NCBI GenBank assembly: GCA_900548675.1
Contig: URLJ01000010.1
Coordinates: forward strand, 1-34,929
Reading direction: 5' to 3'
Source of the DNA: an uncultured Mollicutes bacterium
Lineage (GTDB): Bacteria; Bacillota_I; Bacilli_A; ML615J-28; CAG-313
Length of the DNA: 34,929 nucleotides
The notes beneath the pieces were generated by a model, which worked only from the letters and a program-made list of their open reading frames with translations, ran no database searches and was not told where the DNA came from. The position numbers and the translations under genes are program-made. Each line of letters starts with the position of its first letter. Positions within the stretch are counted from its first letter, which is position 1. Positions 7,871 through 17,144 of this stretch are shown here, piece by piece.

Positions 7871-8488
7871 ATGATAAAATATCCAAATGGTTCTAAAAAC
7901 GATACATCTAAAATACCAACTGAAAATAAAATAAAACTTCATAATCTAAATAAAGCGCACTTGGGAATGACTTTTGAAGATATGATTAATAGTAGTAATG
8001 ATTTTTATTTAAAAAGCGATTACGCCATAATTCACAAAAAGCCTATCCCTATTCAAATTACTAAAGTTGACTATCCCAGTCGTCATCAAGCCAAAATTAC
8101 TGAAGCTTTTTATAAAGTACCTTCGACTACCGACTACAATGGAATATATAAAGGGTACCACATCGATTTTGAGGCAAAGTCGTGCAACGGCAAAAGCTTT
8201 CCCCTACAAAACATCTATCCCCACCAAATTAATCATTTGTCCCTTATCGCGCGTCATGGCGGGATAGCTTTCTTACTGATAATGTTTAATGATACTAAAG
8301 ATGTTTTTATTCTAGATGCTTCTCTGCTTGCTAATTATTATGAATTATCTTTAAATGGAGGAAGAAAAAGCATAACCCTTGATTATTTTAAAACTAATGG
8401 TATACAAATTGAAAAAAAATATCCCCCTATTATTGATTATCTAACAGGGGTAGATATTCTGATTAAAAAGAAAGAGAGTGAAAAATAA
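7871..8488 (+). CDS. recU: Holliday junction resolvase RecU
   Basis: RecU cleaves Holliday junctions in recombination and chromosome segregation in Firmicutes. The 205-residue protein matches the Bacillus form: MIKYPNGS start, GMTFEDMINSSNDFY, AIIHKKPIPIQITKVDYPSR, the catalytic core TTDYNGIYKGYHIDFEAKS (Asp and Glu-x-Lys metal site), then SFPLQNIYPHQINHL and a C-terminal IDYLTG. In Bacillus recU is paired with ponA next to dnaD-nth; here it is alone with a DUF1294 gene and dnaD-nth lie 12 kb away, so the block has been broken up. It has its own promoter. The stop codon overlaps the next start (TAATG). Confidence 0.95.
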   Translation: MIKYPNGSKNDTSKIPTENKIKLHNLNKAHLGMTFEDMINSSNDFYLKSDYAIIHKKPIPIQITKVDYPSRHQAKITEAFYKVPSTTDYNGIYKGYHIDFEAKSCNGKSFPLQNIYPHQINHLSLIARHGGIAFLLIMFNDTKDVFILDASLLANYYELSLNGGRKSITLDYFKTNGIQIEKKYPPIIDYLTGVDILIKKKESEK

Positions 8489-8766
8489 TGTTTTGGTCTT
8501 ATATTTATTTAACGTACATCATACTTATGTCCTTTACTACTTTTATGTTGTACTATGTGGACAAAAGAAAAGCTACTAAAGGAAAGTGGCGTATTAAAGA
8601 AGTCACCCTTTTACTATTTTCTATTTTTGGCGGTGCAGCCGGTGGATACCTCGGCATGTTACGCTTTCATCATAAAACCAAACATTGGTATTTCATGTTA
8701 ATTAATATTGTATTCTTTGCTGTACAAGTAGCAGTCGCTATTATTCTTTTTAAAGAAGGTCTATAA
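8488..8766 (+). CDS. DUF1294 small membrane protein
   Basis: This 92-residue protein has an N-terminal hydrophobic helix, then YYVDKRKATKGKWRIKEVTLLLFSIFGGAAGGYLGMLRFHHKTKHWYF, the DUF1294 signature (DK..A..G.WRI.E..L, GG..G...M..FRHKT), and a second long hydrophobic helix at the end. The family's function is unknown. The start codon overlaps the recU stop by one base, so the two are translationally coupled. A role in recombination would be only a guess. Confidence 0.85.
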   Translation: MFWSYIYLTYIILMSFTTFMLYYVDKRKATKGKWRIKEVTLLLFSIFGGAAGGYLGMLRFHHKTKHWYFMLINIVFFAVQVAVAIILFKEGL

Positions 8767-8776
8767 ATAAATAAAA

Positions 8777-8827
8777 GCCTCATCTTGCTAAATGTTTTTA
8801 CATTTAGTTCAAGGTGAGGTTTTTTTT
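8777..8827. terminator. Bidirectional terminator between convergent genes
   Basis: CCTCATCTTG pairs with CAAGGTGAGG (one G-T pair), and inside it CTAAATGT pairs with ACATTTAG. Eight T follow on the plus strand and a T-rich tail on the minus strand. It serves the DUF1294 gene and the nuclease gene. Confidence 0.9.
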
Positions 8828-9623
8828 ATTTGAAACGTTTATTTACATAATCGTATTCTGGGTCTATTTCCCCATATATTCTTCGTCCTGTTTTACTTGC
8901 CTGAACAGCTGCTTCTAAAAAAATGCTGCCATACTTTTTATTTGAGGACATACTAGCAGTAGTATAAGCATTTTCAACTAATTGAAGATTTAATAAAACA
9001 CCATCGGCCCAAACAAAAGCTAAGTATCTCTCATATACATCCGTTCTTGCACCTTCACTTTCTAAAACTATCTCTTTTGCATTTTGTAAGATATTTTTAG
9101 TATAGTCAGAAGCTGCTTTTCCCCACGCTTGTTTTTTCAGCGTCGATTCAGGTGTATCTATTCCTAAAAAGCGGACTTTAATATAGACGCCATCACAATA
9201 AAAATGCGCGGTATCACCATCTATCGTTCTTGCTAGTGTTACTTTACCGATACCATCCTTAATAAAATTTTTATTTTCATATTCAACATCAAGCGTAACT
9301 TTATCGCTGATACGATATGTAAAAGAAAGCGCGGTCGTATAAATGTATATTTGTTCATTTTTGTCAACATAATTTCCCGCTTTATAGTGTTCATATGACA
9401 CAAATTGATCAAATTCACTATCATCTTGATACATTCTCTTTTCAAAATAGAATACATAATCAAGTCCTAATTTATCCATTTCTGTTTTGATTTCTGCTCT
9501 TGACATACCTTCTAAATTAGGAAGTTTTACTTTATCGGAAGTATTAATACATCCTGTTAAAACTAGTCCAATAGTTATTATTGATATGAAAAGGATAAGA
9601 CGTTTTAAAAAATTATTTTTCAT
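8826..9623 (-). CDS. Lipoprotein with PASTA-like and thermonuclease (SNase) domains
   Basis: This 265-residue protein starts with a lipoprotein signal (lipobox VLTGC, Cys near residue 25). A PASTA-like segment follows (about 33-96: KLPNLEGMSRAEIKTEMDKLGLDY, ending EQIYIYTT). The C-terminal half is a staphylococcal-nuclease domain: RTIDGDTAHF, VRFLGIDTPEST with the catalytic Arg and Asp, and YERYLAFVW with the second Arg. It is probably an extracellular, membrane-anchored Ca-dependent nuclease that degrades DNA or RNA, and the PASTA part may tether it to cell-wall muropeptides (inference). The start overlaps the end of the serine hydrolase gene by 11 bp, with GGGAGAG as ribosome site. Confidence 0.88.
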   Translation of the reverse strand: MKNNFLKRLILFISIITIGLVLTGCINTSDKVKLPNLEGMSRAEIKTEMDKLGLDYVFYFEKRMYQDDSEFDQFVSYEHYKAGNYVDKNEQIYIYTTALSFTYRISDKVTLDVEYENKNFIKDGIGKVTLARTIDGDTAHFYCDGVYIKVRFLGIDTPESTLKKQAWGKAASDYTKNILQNAKEIVLESEGARTDVYERYLAFVWADGVLLNLQLVENAYTTASMSSNKKYGSIFLEAAVQASKTGRRIYGEIDPEYDYVNKRFK

Positions 9624-10767
9624 AATTTTCGCTCTCCCAAAGTGATAATACTTTTTCCAGGCAATCCGTTAAACCTGAAGGGGCTGTATGATAATTTCCT
9701 CCATTAGTTAAAAATACTAAACCTTTTTTAATAACAGGGTCAAACATCATAATACTTCTTAGACCATAGGCGCTTCCAGTATGTCCATACAATATATGAT
9801 TGTCACGGTTTAAAATGGCTAATTGTAAACCTTTGGCATTATATGATCCGTAACGATTTAAGTCACTTAGACGACGTTCTTCAGAGATTTGCCAATTGAT
9901 TTTTTCCATTTCTTTGATAGTTTGCATCTTTAATATAACGCCGCTATTTTCAATTAGCATCCCCATTAACCGTGCTAAATCTTCAGCGTTTATGAAACAA
10001 CCTCCTGCTGGTCCTCTAAATGATGTACCACAAGGAAAGATAGGGTACTCGTTTTTAAGAAACAAATCTTCACTTCTTGTAAGAACACCATTTGTGTAGG
10101 TCGAAGCAATAAATCCTTCCCCGTTATGATAACGGGCTAATTTTAAAATTGATGGTATAAATGAGGCATTAATATTTAAAGGTTCAAAGATATTTTTTCT
10201 TATATATTCATTATAATTCTCATTAGATACTTTTTCAATTATACACGCGAGAATTCCACAACCAAAGTTGCTGTAACAAAACTCTGAACCTGGTTTATAA
10301 TTGGCATATGTCAAGGTTGAATAATAGGGCGTATTATTTGGTACTAACAAGTCTTCAAGGCTCACCTTTAAGTTAGTTCCGTTAACACCATTATAGCCAT
10401 CGATACGAGTTTCATTGGTCATTTCTTCATCATCAAAGCCATCGGTGATACTCGATGTTTGAGTCATTAACATTCTTAATGTAATTGGTGTATTTTTAAA
10501 ATTAGGATTTCTAATTTCAAAACCTAAGTAAGTACTAATATCCTCATCAAGTGATACTTTTCCTTCCTCCCATAATTTCATTATGCCTAAAGCAACAATG
10601 ATTTTAGAGATTGAAGCAATTCTGTAAATAGTATTCTTATCAGTTTTCTTTGATTCTGTTGCGAATCCACCATAAAAGGAAGTGTAACAGCCATCATCAT
10701 ACGTTACTAAAGCATAACCTTTTAATTCGCATTCTTTCGCGATTTTTTCTATTTCTTTTTTTATCAT
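9613..10767 (-). CDS. Serine hydrolase of the beta-lactamase (class C-like) family
   Basis: This penicillin-binding-protein-like hydrolase has about 384 residues. The SxxK motif appears as IASISKII, the YxN motif as YSNFGCG, and the third box as HTGSAYG (HTG). It belongs to the family that includes class C beta-lactamases, DD-peptidases and esterases. No signal peptide is seen, so it may be cytoplasmic or an esterase; resistance to antibiotics cannot be inferred. ATG at 10767 is preferred to the upstream GTG (10776), since AGGTG lies 6 nt before the ATG and overlaps the GTG. It is the first gene of a two-gene unit with the nuclease lipoprotein. Confidence 0.85.
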   Translation of the reverse strand: MIKKEIEKIAKECELKGYALVTYDDGCYTSFYGGFATESKKTDKNTIYRIASISKIIVALGIMKLWEEGKVSLDEDISTYLGFEIRNPNFKNTPITLRMLMTQTSSITDGFDDEEMTNETRIDGYNGVNGTNLKVSLEDLLVPNNTPYYSTLTYANYKPGSEFCYSNFGCGILACIIEKVSNENYNEYIRKNIFEPLNINASFIPSILKLARYHNGEGFIASTYTNGVLTRSEDLFLKNEYPIFPCGTSFRGPAGGCFINAEDLARLMGMLIENSGVILKMQTIKEMEKINWQISEERRLSDLNRYGSYNAKGLQLAILNRDNHILYGHTGSAYGLRSIMMFDPVIKKGLVFLTNGGNYHTAPSGLTDCLEKVLSLWESENYEK

Positions 10768-10910
10768 TTTATTCACCTATTATTATTTTAACATGATGAT
10801 TTTTATTTTTCAAGATATATGCCTTAACTAAAACTTTACTATATTAATGCTTTTTTTAACATTTTGTGCTATAATATTACAAACATAATTATTAATGAGG
10901 CAAGAACATT

Positions 10911-11588
10911 ATGAAAACAACTATCATCGGTATTGCAGGTGGAACTGCATCAGGCAAAACAACAATCGCTAAAAAACTTTATGAAAGTACGGCTTCAACC
11001 GGAACTGTAGCACTTATTAGATTAGACGACTACTATAAAGACGCTGCAGATCTTCCCATGGAAGAACGTCGAAAAATTAACTTTGACCACCCTGACTCGT
11101 ATGACTCAAAGCTTTTAATTAGTCATCTAAACAAACTTAAACGTGGCGAAGCTATTGAAAAACCCACATATGACTTTGTCAATTATGTGCGTTCAAATAT
11201 TACTGAAACAATTGAACCATGTGACATTATAATCGTTGAAGGTATTATGCTTTTCGCTATACCAGAACTTCGTAAAATGTTTCAAATGAAAATTTACGTT
11301 GACACGGCTGATGATGTACGTTTTATTCGTCGTCTTAGAAGAGACATTGAAAATCGCGGAAGAACTTTAGAATCTGTTGTAAACCAGTACATGGCTACAG
11401 TTCGACCAATGCATGAAACTTTTGTTGAACCATCTAAACGTTATGCCGACATAATTGTTCCTGAGGGCGGGAAAAATATGATTGCGGTTGACGTCTTGGT
11501 AACTAAAATGCTTGATTTAATTAACCATAAAGAAAAAGCTAGTCTTCCTCCATATAATCTTTATGATGAAGATGGAAATAGTAAATAA
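10911..11588 (+). CDS. udk: Uridine kinase
   Basis: Udk phosphorylates uridine and cytidine in pyrimidine salvage. The 225-residue protein has the P-loop GGTASGKT (residues 10-17), then LDDYYKD, INFDHPDSYD, KPTYDFVNYVR, the Walker B-like DIIIVEGIMLF, and FIRRLRRDIENRGR, all typical of the family. Its start is preceded by ATGAGGCAAGAAC. TATAAT at 10870-10875 is a likely -10 box; no convincing -35 is seen. A long hairpin terminator follows. The neighbouring convergent genes hpt and upp are also nucleotide salvage. Confidence 0.95.
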   Translation: MKTTIIGIAGGTASGKTTIAKKLYESTASTGTVALIRLDDYYKDAADLPMEERRKINFDHPDSYDSKLLISHLNKLKRGEAIEKPTYDFVNYVRSNITETIEPCDIIIVEGIMLFAIPELRKMFQMKIYVDTADDVRFIRRLRRDIENRGRTLESVVNQYMATVRPMHETFVEPSKRYADIIVPEGGKNMIAVDVLVTKMLDLINHKEKASLPPYNLYDEDGNSK

Positions 11589-11590
11589 AT

Positions 11591-11645
11591 AAAGGATACC
11601 AAAAGTGATACAGTTATCGTATCATTTTTGATATCCTTTTTATTT
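11591..11645. terminator. Bidirectional terminator between udk and hpt
   Basis: AAAGGATA pairs with TATCCTTT and, inside it, GTGATAC pairs with GTATCAT; the stem of about 20 bp has small bulges, with TTTTTATTTT after it on the plus strand and T-rich sequence on the minus strand. Confidence 0.85.
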
Positions 11646-11661
11646 TATTAATTAACTATTT

Positions 11662-12210
11662 CTATTTTTCGTAAATCTCAGGTTTTAATACACCAATATA
11701 TGGAAGATTGCGGTATTTTTGATTATAATCTAAACCAAAACCAACTACAAACTTATTTGGAACTTCGAAGCCAATATATTTGGGATGTATTCCTTCGACA
11801 AGTCGCATCTCAGGTTTATCTAAAAGAGTCGCAACAGCAATAGAATTCACTTCACTTGCTTTAAAAATTTTTGTTACTTCTGCTATCGTGCGCCCACTAT
11901 CAACTATATCTTCAACTATTATTACATCACGTTTTTTTAATGGTGTCGAAAACTCTGCCGATATATTCACAATACCACTTGATTTTGTACCATGATAACT
12001 AGATACTCTCATGCATTCGAATTCCATTGGAATTGTAATATATTTTAATAATTCTGCTAGAAATGGGATGCTCCCCTTTAAGAGACAAACCAAAACAGGG
12101 TCTTTATCTTGATATTCTTCATTTATTTCTTCAGCTATTTCTTTACAACGATTTGTTAAATCTTCACTAGAAATTAAAACTTCCAAAATATCATCATTAA
12201 TGTTTATCAT
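11662..12210 (-). CDS. hpt: Hypoxanthine-guanine phosphoribosyltransferase
   Basis: This purine salvage enzyme makes IMP and GMP from the bases and PRPP. The 182 residues carry CLLKGSIPFLAEL, the PRPP-binding motif VIIVEDIVDSGRT, the base-binding ATLLDKPEMR and the end FVVGFGLDYNQKYRNLPYIG, all diagnostic. The gene overlaps the FAD oxidoreductase gene by 14 bp. Its ribosome site is GAGGTAAAAC before ATG. It forms a minus-strand unit upp-FAD oxidoreductase-hpt. In Bacillus hpt is linked to tilS-ftsH, so the context differs. Confidence 0.96.
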   Translation of the reverse strand: MININDDILEVLISSEDLTNRCKEIAEEINEEYQDKDPVLVCLLKGSIPFLAELLKYITIPMEFECMRVSSYHGTKSSGIVNISAEFSTPLKKRDVIIVEDIVDSGRTIAEVTKIFKASEVNSIAVATLLDKPEMRLVEGIHPKYIGFEVPNKFVVGFGLDYNQKYRNLPYIGVLKPEIYEK

Positions 12211-13642
12211 GTTTTACCTCTTCATTATCAACTTTTTCTTTAATACTTCTAGCTATTTTAACTCCATTCGCACCAGCTTGAGCGAGTCCTCTTGTAATGC
12301 CAGCGCCATCGCCACCGACATACAAGTTTTTTATAGTAGTTTCAAATTTATTATCAACGACAGGTCTATCACTATAAAATTTTGCTTCTACCCCATAAAA
12401 TAATGTATGATCACTCGCGATACCTGGTGTTACGTAATTTAAGGCTTCCACCATCTCTATTAGCGATTTCATTACATTATATGGCAACACTAATCCTAAA
12501 TCTCCGGGACAAGCTTCTTTCAAAGTAGGTTTAACGAAGCCTTCTTCAATGCGCTTTTGTGTAGAACGGCGACCTTTTTTTATATCACCATATTTTTGAA
12601 CAATAACTCCCCCATTGCTAAGTTTATTGGCAAGACGAGAGATTTCTTCTGCAAAGCTATTTGGATCATTAAAAGGTTCATCAAACTCTTGTGAAACGAG
12701 CAATGCAAAATTCGTATTGTTGCTTCCTAATTTTTGATCACTATAAGCATGACCATTACAAACCATAATGCCATGGTGATTTTCAACAACAACATGTCCA
12801 CTTGGGTTCGAACAAAATGTTCGCACAGTCGTCCCTACACTCGTATTATAAATGAATTTACCTTCGTACAAATACTCATTGATTTCATCCATAATGATAT
12901 CATTAGTTTCTACTCGAACACCGACATCAACACGATTGTTTTTAAATTTAATATTGTGTTTTTGTAAAACATCCATAAGCCAAGCCGAGCCTGGACGACC
13001 AACACCTAAGACAACGTAATCACTATATATTTTTTCACCACTTCGTAATACTATTCCTTTTATGGTGTTATCTTCAACAATAATATCGGAAACACTTGTT
13101 TTAAATAAATAATCTATATGAGGTTTCATCTCTTCATAAATATTTTTTAAAACTTGTAAATTGACTTCTGTCCCCAAATGACGTACTTCACTTCTAAGAA
13201 GTTTTAAACCAACACTTATTCCCCGACGTTCAATATCACGAACCTCTTTGGTATAAGGATTTGTAACTTCTAAAGGAGCACCATGTTTTAAATTGATCTC
13301 ATCGACATAACGGATTAAATCAAGTAACTCTTCACTTGAAACATAGTCTCCCATCCAACCACCAAATTCCGTAGTAATATTGAACTTACCATCAGAATAA
13401 GCTCCACATCCACCAAAACCACTTGTCATGGAACAACTTGGTTTACATGCAGCATAACCATCTTTATTAAGAGGACACTTGTCAACTAATTTATTTAAAA
13501 TAGGACAATTACGATCGTATATGTTATGGCCTTTATCTACTAGAAGAACGCTTAAATTAGGGCATTTTTTCATAAGTTCATACGAAGCAAAAATTCCTGT
13601 AGGACCTGCCCCAACTATTATAACATCGTATTTTGATTTCAT
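12197..13642 (-). CDS. FAD-dependent oxidoreductase (COG2509 type)
   Basis: This flavoprotein of about 481 residues has the N-terminal dinucleotide-binding motif VIIVGAGPTGIFASYEL, Cys-rich segments (RNCPILNKLVDKCPL, CKPSCSMTSGFGGCGAYSDGK) and a C-terminal FAD motif NLYVGGDGAGITRGLAQAGANG. It matches the group annotated as uncharacterised FAD-dependent dehydrogenases; the substrate is unknown. ATG at 13642 has AAAGGAG 8 nt upstream, while the in-frame GTG at 13651 overlaps this ribosome site and is rejected. It sits between upp and hpt and overlaps hpt. A link to nucleotide salvage is not implied by the family. Confidence 0.88.
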   Translation of the reverse strand: MKSKYDVIIVGAGPTGIFASYELMKKCPNLSVLLVDKGHNIYDRNCPILNKLVDKCPLNKDGYAACKPSCSMTSGFGGCGAYSDGKFNITTEFGGWMGDYVSSEELLDLIRYVDEINLKHGAPLEVTNPYTKEVRDIERRGISVGLKLLRSEVRHLGTEVNLQVLKNIYEEMKPHIDYLFKTSVSDIIVEDNTIKGIVLRSGEKIYSDYVVLGVGRPGSAWLMDVLQKHNIKFKNNRVDVGVRVETNDIIMDEINEYLYEGKFIYNTSVGTTVRTFCSNPSGHVVVENHHGIMVCNGHAYSDQKLGSNNTNFALLVSQEFDEPFNDPNSFAEEISRLANKLSNGGVIVQKYGDIKKGRRSTQKRIEEGFVKPTLKEACPGDLGLVLPYNVMKSLIEMVEALNYVTPGIASDHTLFYGVEAKFYSDRPVVDNKFETTIKNLYVGGDGAGITRGLAQAGANGVKIARSIKEKVDNEEVKHDKH

Positions 13643-13691
13643 CGTAATCACTCCTTTTCATTTTAGAATTTTTTTAATTTTTAGTTTACAG

Positions 13692-14321
13692 TTATTTTGT
13701 ACCAAAGATACGATCGCCACAATCACCAAGTCCTGGCACAATATAACCATTTTCATTTAATACTTCATCTTTAGCTGCTAAGTATATCGATACGTCTGGA
13801 TGTTTATCATTAAGAAGTTTTATTCCAATAGGAGTACCAACTAAACCAACGTATATGATATTCGTAGCACCATGAGCTTTTAAAATATCTATAGCCGCAA
13901 GTGCACTACCACCTGTTGCGAGCATCGGATCAACTAATAAAACTGTTGCCTTACTTAATTCTTTAGGAAATTTAGCATAATATGTATGTGGTTCTAAAGT
14001 TTCTTCATCACGGTAAAGACCAATATGTCCAACTTTCGCATTCGGTATCAAATTAGTAATACCATCTACCATACCTAAACCAGCTCTTAAAATAGGAACG
14101 ATTACAATATCTTTAGCTAATACTTCTACCTGAGCTGTCGCGATAGGAGTTTCAATCATTTTAGGAACAGTTTCAAGATTGCGAGTTATTTCGTAAGCCA
14201 TCAAACCACCTATTTCTGATATTAATTCTCTAAAATCTTTTGTATTGGTATTTTTATCACGTACTTTTGATAATTTATGTCTTATCAAAGGGTGATCGAT
14301 AATTGTTGTATTTTGACTCAT
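13692..14321 (-). CDS. upp: Uracil phosphoribosyltransferase
   Basis: Upp converts uracil and PRPP to UMP. The 209-residue protein shows DHPLIRHKLSKVRDKNT, ILRAGLGMVDG, the PRPP loop VLLVDPMLATGGSA and the uracil-binding end YIVPGLGDCGDRIFGT. Length is normal. The ribosome site AGAGGTG precedes the ATG at 14321, and a sigma-A promoter lies 22 nt upstream. It leads the upp-FAD oxidoreductase-hpt unit. Confidence 0.97.
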   Translation of the reverse strand: MSQNTTIIDHPLIRHKLSKVRDKNTNTKDFRELISEIGGLMAYEITRNLETVPKMIETPIATAQVEVLAKDIVIVPILRAGLGMVDGITNLIPNAKVGHIGLYRDEETLEPHTYYAKFPKELSKATVLLVDPMLATGGSALAAIDILKAHGATNIIYVGLVGTPIGIKLLNDKHPDVSIYLAAKDEVLNENGYIVPGLGDCGDRIFGTK

Positions 14322-14343
14322 AGCGCACCTCTTTCACTATAAT

Positions 14344-14372
14344 ATTATAACGAAATTATTGTTTTTTTGCAA
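14344..14372 (-). promoter_or_regulatory. Promoter of upp
   Basis: On the minus strand TTGCAA, a 17-nt spacer and TATAAT. Confidence 0.8.
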
Positions 14373-14420
14373 GGGTTAGGCAAAAGAAAAAAATGTCCTA
14401 GGTTTTTTAAAAAGATGAAC

Positions 14421-14483
14421 AAAAAAGGCATATATCATAAACGCGATAAACCTTCAAACATTCTTTATGATACAGACCTTTTT
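14421..14483 (-). terminator. Terminator after the 364-residue membrane protein
   Basis: AAAAAGG and TATCATAAA on one arm pair with TTTATGATA and CCTTTTT on the other, with an internal mismatch and a loop of about 20 nt. Six T end it on the minus strand. Confidence 0.65.
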
Positions 14484-14496
14484 ATATTATTATAAC

Positions 14497-15591
14497 TTAT
14501 AAAACTACAAATAATGTATATAAGATAGTAACTATTATAATACATGCCAAATATATTATTAACTTTAAAATATTTGAGTATTTAAGTTTATATCTAATTA
14601 ATTCTCTTACTCCTTCTAATAAGGCTATAATTAGTGGAGCTATTTTAAAACTAAGTGTATATTCACCTTTTATGGTTGTTATAATACCCCATATTATAAA
14701 GCCAATGACTGTTAAAGGAAGAAGCGCGTTTAAAACCATATAAACAAATGATAAAGCATTACTTCTTTCTAAATGACTACTTTTTTCAACACAATTTACA
14801 AATTTAGTTGATCCTTCTAGGAAAAGTTTATAAGCATCATCTTCATTCATATTTTCTAAATATGTTTTGCCAGACACACCGATAATAATCATTTCCGGAT
14901 TCGTTTGAAAAACTACTCCTAAATAATTATCAGCGATTTGATTCTTTTTGCGTTTTGAATGACTAATTCTTTTTAAAGTATCGTATTCTAAATACAACCA
15001 TATTTCATAAACATTAGCTTCTCGCATATAATCTAGATGTTCCGAACAACTTATATAGTATGCATAACTAGCGCTAAAAATCGCGTGGTTCAATATTGCT
15101 AATTGGCCTTCTTCTTCAGTACTACCCCTTGAATCGAGGATTAATAAGCATATCGCATACCCTAAATAATCATAGATATCTTCCATCATATCATCGATAG
15201 ATGCATCTCTCATCGAAGAAACATAATTGTATAAATCAAAGATAATATGAATTTTATCATCATCAGAACTTTTAAATAATTTTTTTACATTATTAGGAAA
15301 GCCCACAACAAGTTTAATTATAATTTTATCTTCCATTTCAGAAGTATCGCCTAAAAATTTTTCGAATCTTTTTTCATTAGAAAAACAAAAGTTACTAAGT
15401 TTATCAATTACTTCTTTATATAAACTTGCTACTTCTCTTGATAAATCTTCTTTCGGGATAGTAAACATACTTTCATGTTCTTTTTCTATTCCGTTTGAAA
15501 ATAGAAATAGTTTATCACTATGATATTGATTGAGCGGTTCTTTGTTAATATACGCTTTTACTATCTCATCATCTATTTTAAAATTATGCAT
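14497..15591 (-). CDS. Unrecognised protein with C-terminal membrane domain
   Basis: I do not recognise this 364-residue protein. About 275 residues form a hydrophilic, largely helical part with many acidic residues and no Cys cluster or known nucleotide motif. Three hydrophobic segments follow near the C-terminus (about 278-305, 312-330 and 342-364), with a short KGEYTLSFK loop. It therefore looks like a tail-anchored cytoplasmic domain. The start at 15591 has AAAAGGAGGG upstream. It lies 25 nt behind the M32 carboxypeptidase gene and ends the gmk-rpoZ-M32 unit. Confidence 0.7.
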   Translation of the reverse strand: MHNFKIDDEIVKAYINKEPLNQYHSDKLFLFSNGIEKEHESMFTIPKEDLSREVASLYKEVIDKLSNFCFSNEKRFEKFLGDTSEMEDKIIIKLVVGFPNNVKKLFKSSDDDKIHIIFDLYNYVSSMRDASIDDMMEDIYDYLGYAICLLILDSRGSTEEEGQLAILNHAIFSASYAYYISCSEHLDYMREANVYEIWLYLEYDTLKRISHSKRKKNQIADNYLGVVFQTNPEMIIIGVSGKTYLENMNEDDAYKLFLEGSTKFVNCVEKSSHLERSNALSFVYMVLNALLPLTVIGFIIWGIITTIKGEYTLSFKIAPLIIALLEGVRELIRYKLKYSNILKLIIYLACIIIVTILYTLFVVL

Positions 15592-15616
15592 GCTATCCCT
15601 CCTTTTTAATTAATTT

Positions 15617-17134
15617 CTAATTTATATTATATATTTTAGAATATTTATTTTTTAAATAGTCAATATAGTACTTCGGATTAAACGCTTCCCCTGTCGCTTT
15701 GATAAGCATTTCATTTGGTGAAAGAGTTTTACCATATTTATGAACATGTTCTTTTAACCACTCATTGACATCAGCTGTGGTTTTCTTTCTTAATGATTCC
15801 GCTACATCAAATTCCTTATTCATATAATAATATAATTGAGCTGCTATAGCTGAACCATATGCATATGTAGGAAAATATCCAAACGAACCCATAGCCCAAT
15901 GAATATCTTGAAGAACACCATTTTTATCATTAGGAACTTCAATACCTAAATAAGACATCATTAATTCATTCCATTTTTTTGGTAAATCATCAACTGCTAA
16001 ATTACCTTCTAAAAGCATTTTTTCTAAATCATAACGTAACATGATATGAATAGGATAAGTTAATTCATCAGCCTCTGTACGAATAAGCGATCTTTCAACT
16101 CTATTTACATCATAGTACACATCATCAATAGTAATATCTTTCATCTGGCTTGGGAAAGTTGTTTTTAACTTATCAAAATGGGCCTCCCAGAAGGCTCTTG
16201 AACGTCCAATCATGTTTTCATATAAACGTGATTGTGACTCATGCATCGCCATTGTGGCTCCACCACCTAAGAATGTTTCATCGAGAGTTTGATCACATTG
16301 AAGTTCGTATGTTGCATGCCCACCTTCATGGATAACCGAAAAAATATTTGAATATACATTATCCTCATAATAGTGTGTAGTAACTCGTACATCAGTACTA
16401 CCAAAGCCACTCGTGAAAGGGTGCTCGCTTTTTTTCAAAACGCCACGTTGCCAATCAAACTTTAAAACATCTAAAAAGTAATGGGATAATATTTCCTGTT
16501 TTTCTTCTTTAAATTTCTTATTTATCAAACTTTTTTTAGCTGGTGATTTACGACTTGATACTTCTAAAACGAAAGGCACAAGATCGCGTTTTAATACATC
16601 AAAGAAAGCATCATAATCTTTTTCCGTGATACCTTCTTCATAAATATCTAAAAGTGTATCATAACCTTTTAATTCATCCGTTTCATAATACTTCATTAAT
16701 TTTTTTTGATACGCTATTATTTCTTTTAAAGTATCCCTGAAAAGAGTAAAATCTGATTTATTCTTAGCTATAGCCCACTTTTGTTGTGATGAAGCTAATA
16801 AAGTATTATATTTAACATATTCTGTTAAAGGAATATTTAAAATTTGATCTAACTCCTTTTTATATTTTTTTATTTCTAATGCTAATAAAGGAGTCAATTC
16901 ACTTTTTCTTTCGTATAATTCATTAACTAGGTTAACCGTATCAGAGCATGTCATTAATTTAAAAGACTCGCTTGATAAAATTCCTACCATTTGGCTTCTT
17001 TCATCAAAACATCCACTAGGTGCTTCTGTTTCTGAATCCCAACCGATAAGATAATCTGCGAATCTATATGCTTTTAATTTCTTGCGGAAATCTTGATACT
17101 TCACCACTAATTGTTCTAATGGTAAATTGGACAT
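15617..17134 (-). CDS. M32-family metallocarboxypeptidase
   Basis: This 505-residue zinc carboxypeptidase of the Taq/Pfu type removes C-terminal residues from peptides. The zinc motif HEGGH is at 269-273. The family marks DVRVTTHYYEDN (248-259), HESQSRLYENMIGRS and RTEADELTYPIHIMLRYDLE are all present, as is the N-terminal GWDSETEAPSG. No signal peptide is seen, so it is cytoplasmic. It follows rpoZ by 10 nt and is probably cotranscribed with gmk and rpoZ; this pairing is not the usual one (coaBC and priA usually follow rpoZ). Confidence 0.94.
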   Translation of the reverse strand: MSNLPLEQLVVKYQDFRKKLKAYRFADYLIGWDSETEAPSGCFDERSQMVGILSSESFKLMTCSDTVNLVNELYERKSELTPLLALEIKKYKKELDQILNIPLTEYVKYNTLLASSQQKWAIAKNKSDFTLFRDTLKEIIAYQKKLMKYYETDELKGYDTLLDIYEEGITEKDYDAFFDVLKRDLVPFVLEVSSRKSPAKKSLINKKFKEEKQEILSHYFLDVLKFDWQRGVLKKSEHPFTSGFGSTDVRVTTHYYEDNVYSNIFSVIHEGGHATYELQCDQTLDETFLGGGATMAMHESQSRLYENMIGRSRAFWEAHFDKLKTTFPSQMKDITIDDVYYDVNRVERSLIRTEADELTYPIHIMLRYDLEKMLLEGNLAVDDLPKKWNELMMSYLGIEVPNDKNGVLQDIHWAMGSFGYFPTYAYGSAIAAQLYYYMNKEFDVAESLRKKTTADVNEWLKEHVHKYGKTLSPNEMLIKATGEAFNPKYYIDYLKNKYSKIYNIN

Positions 17135-17144
17135 TCTTTTTCTC

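Noticed and set aside
13643..13651. GTG start for the FAD oxidoreductase
   Set aside because: The ribosome site overlaps it and fits the ATG at 13642 better.
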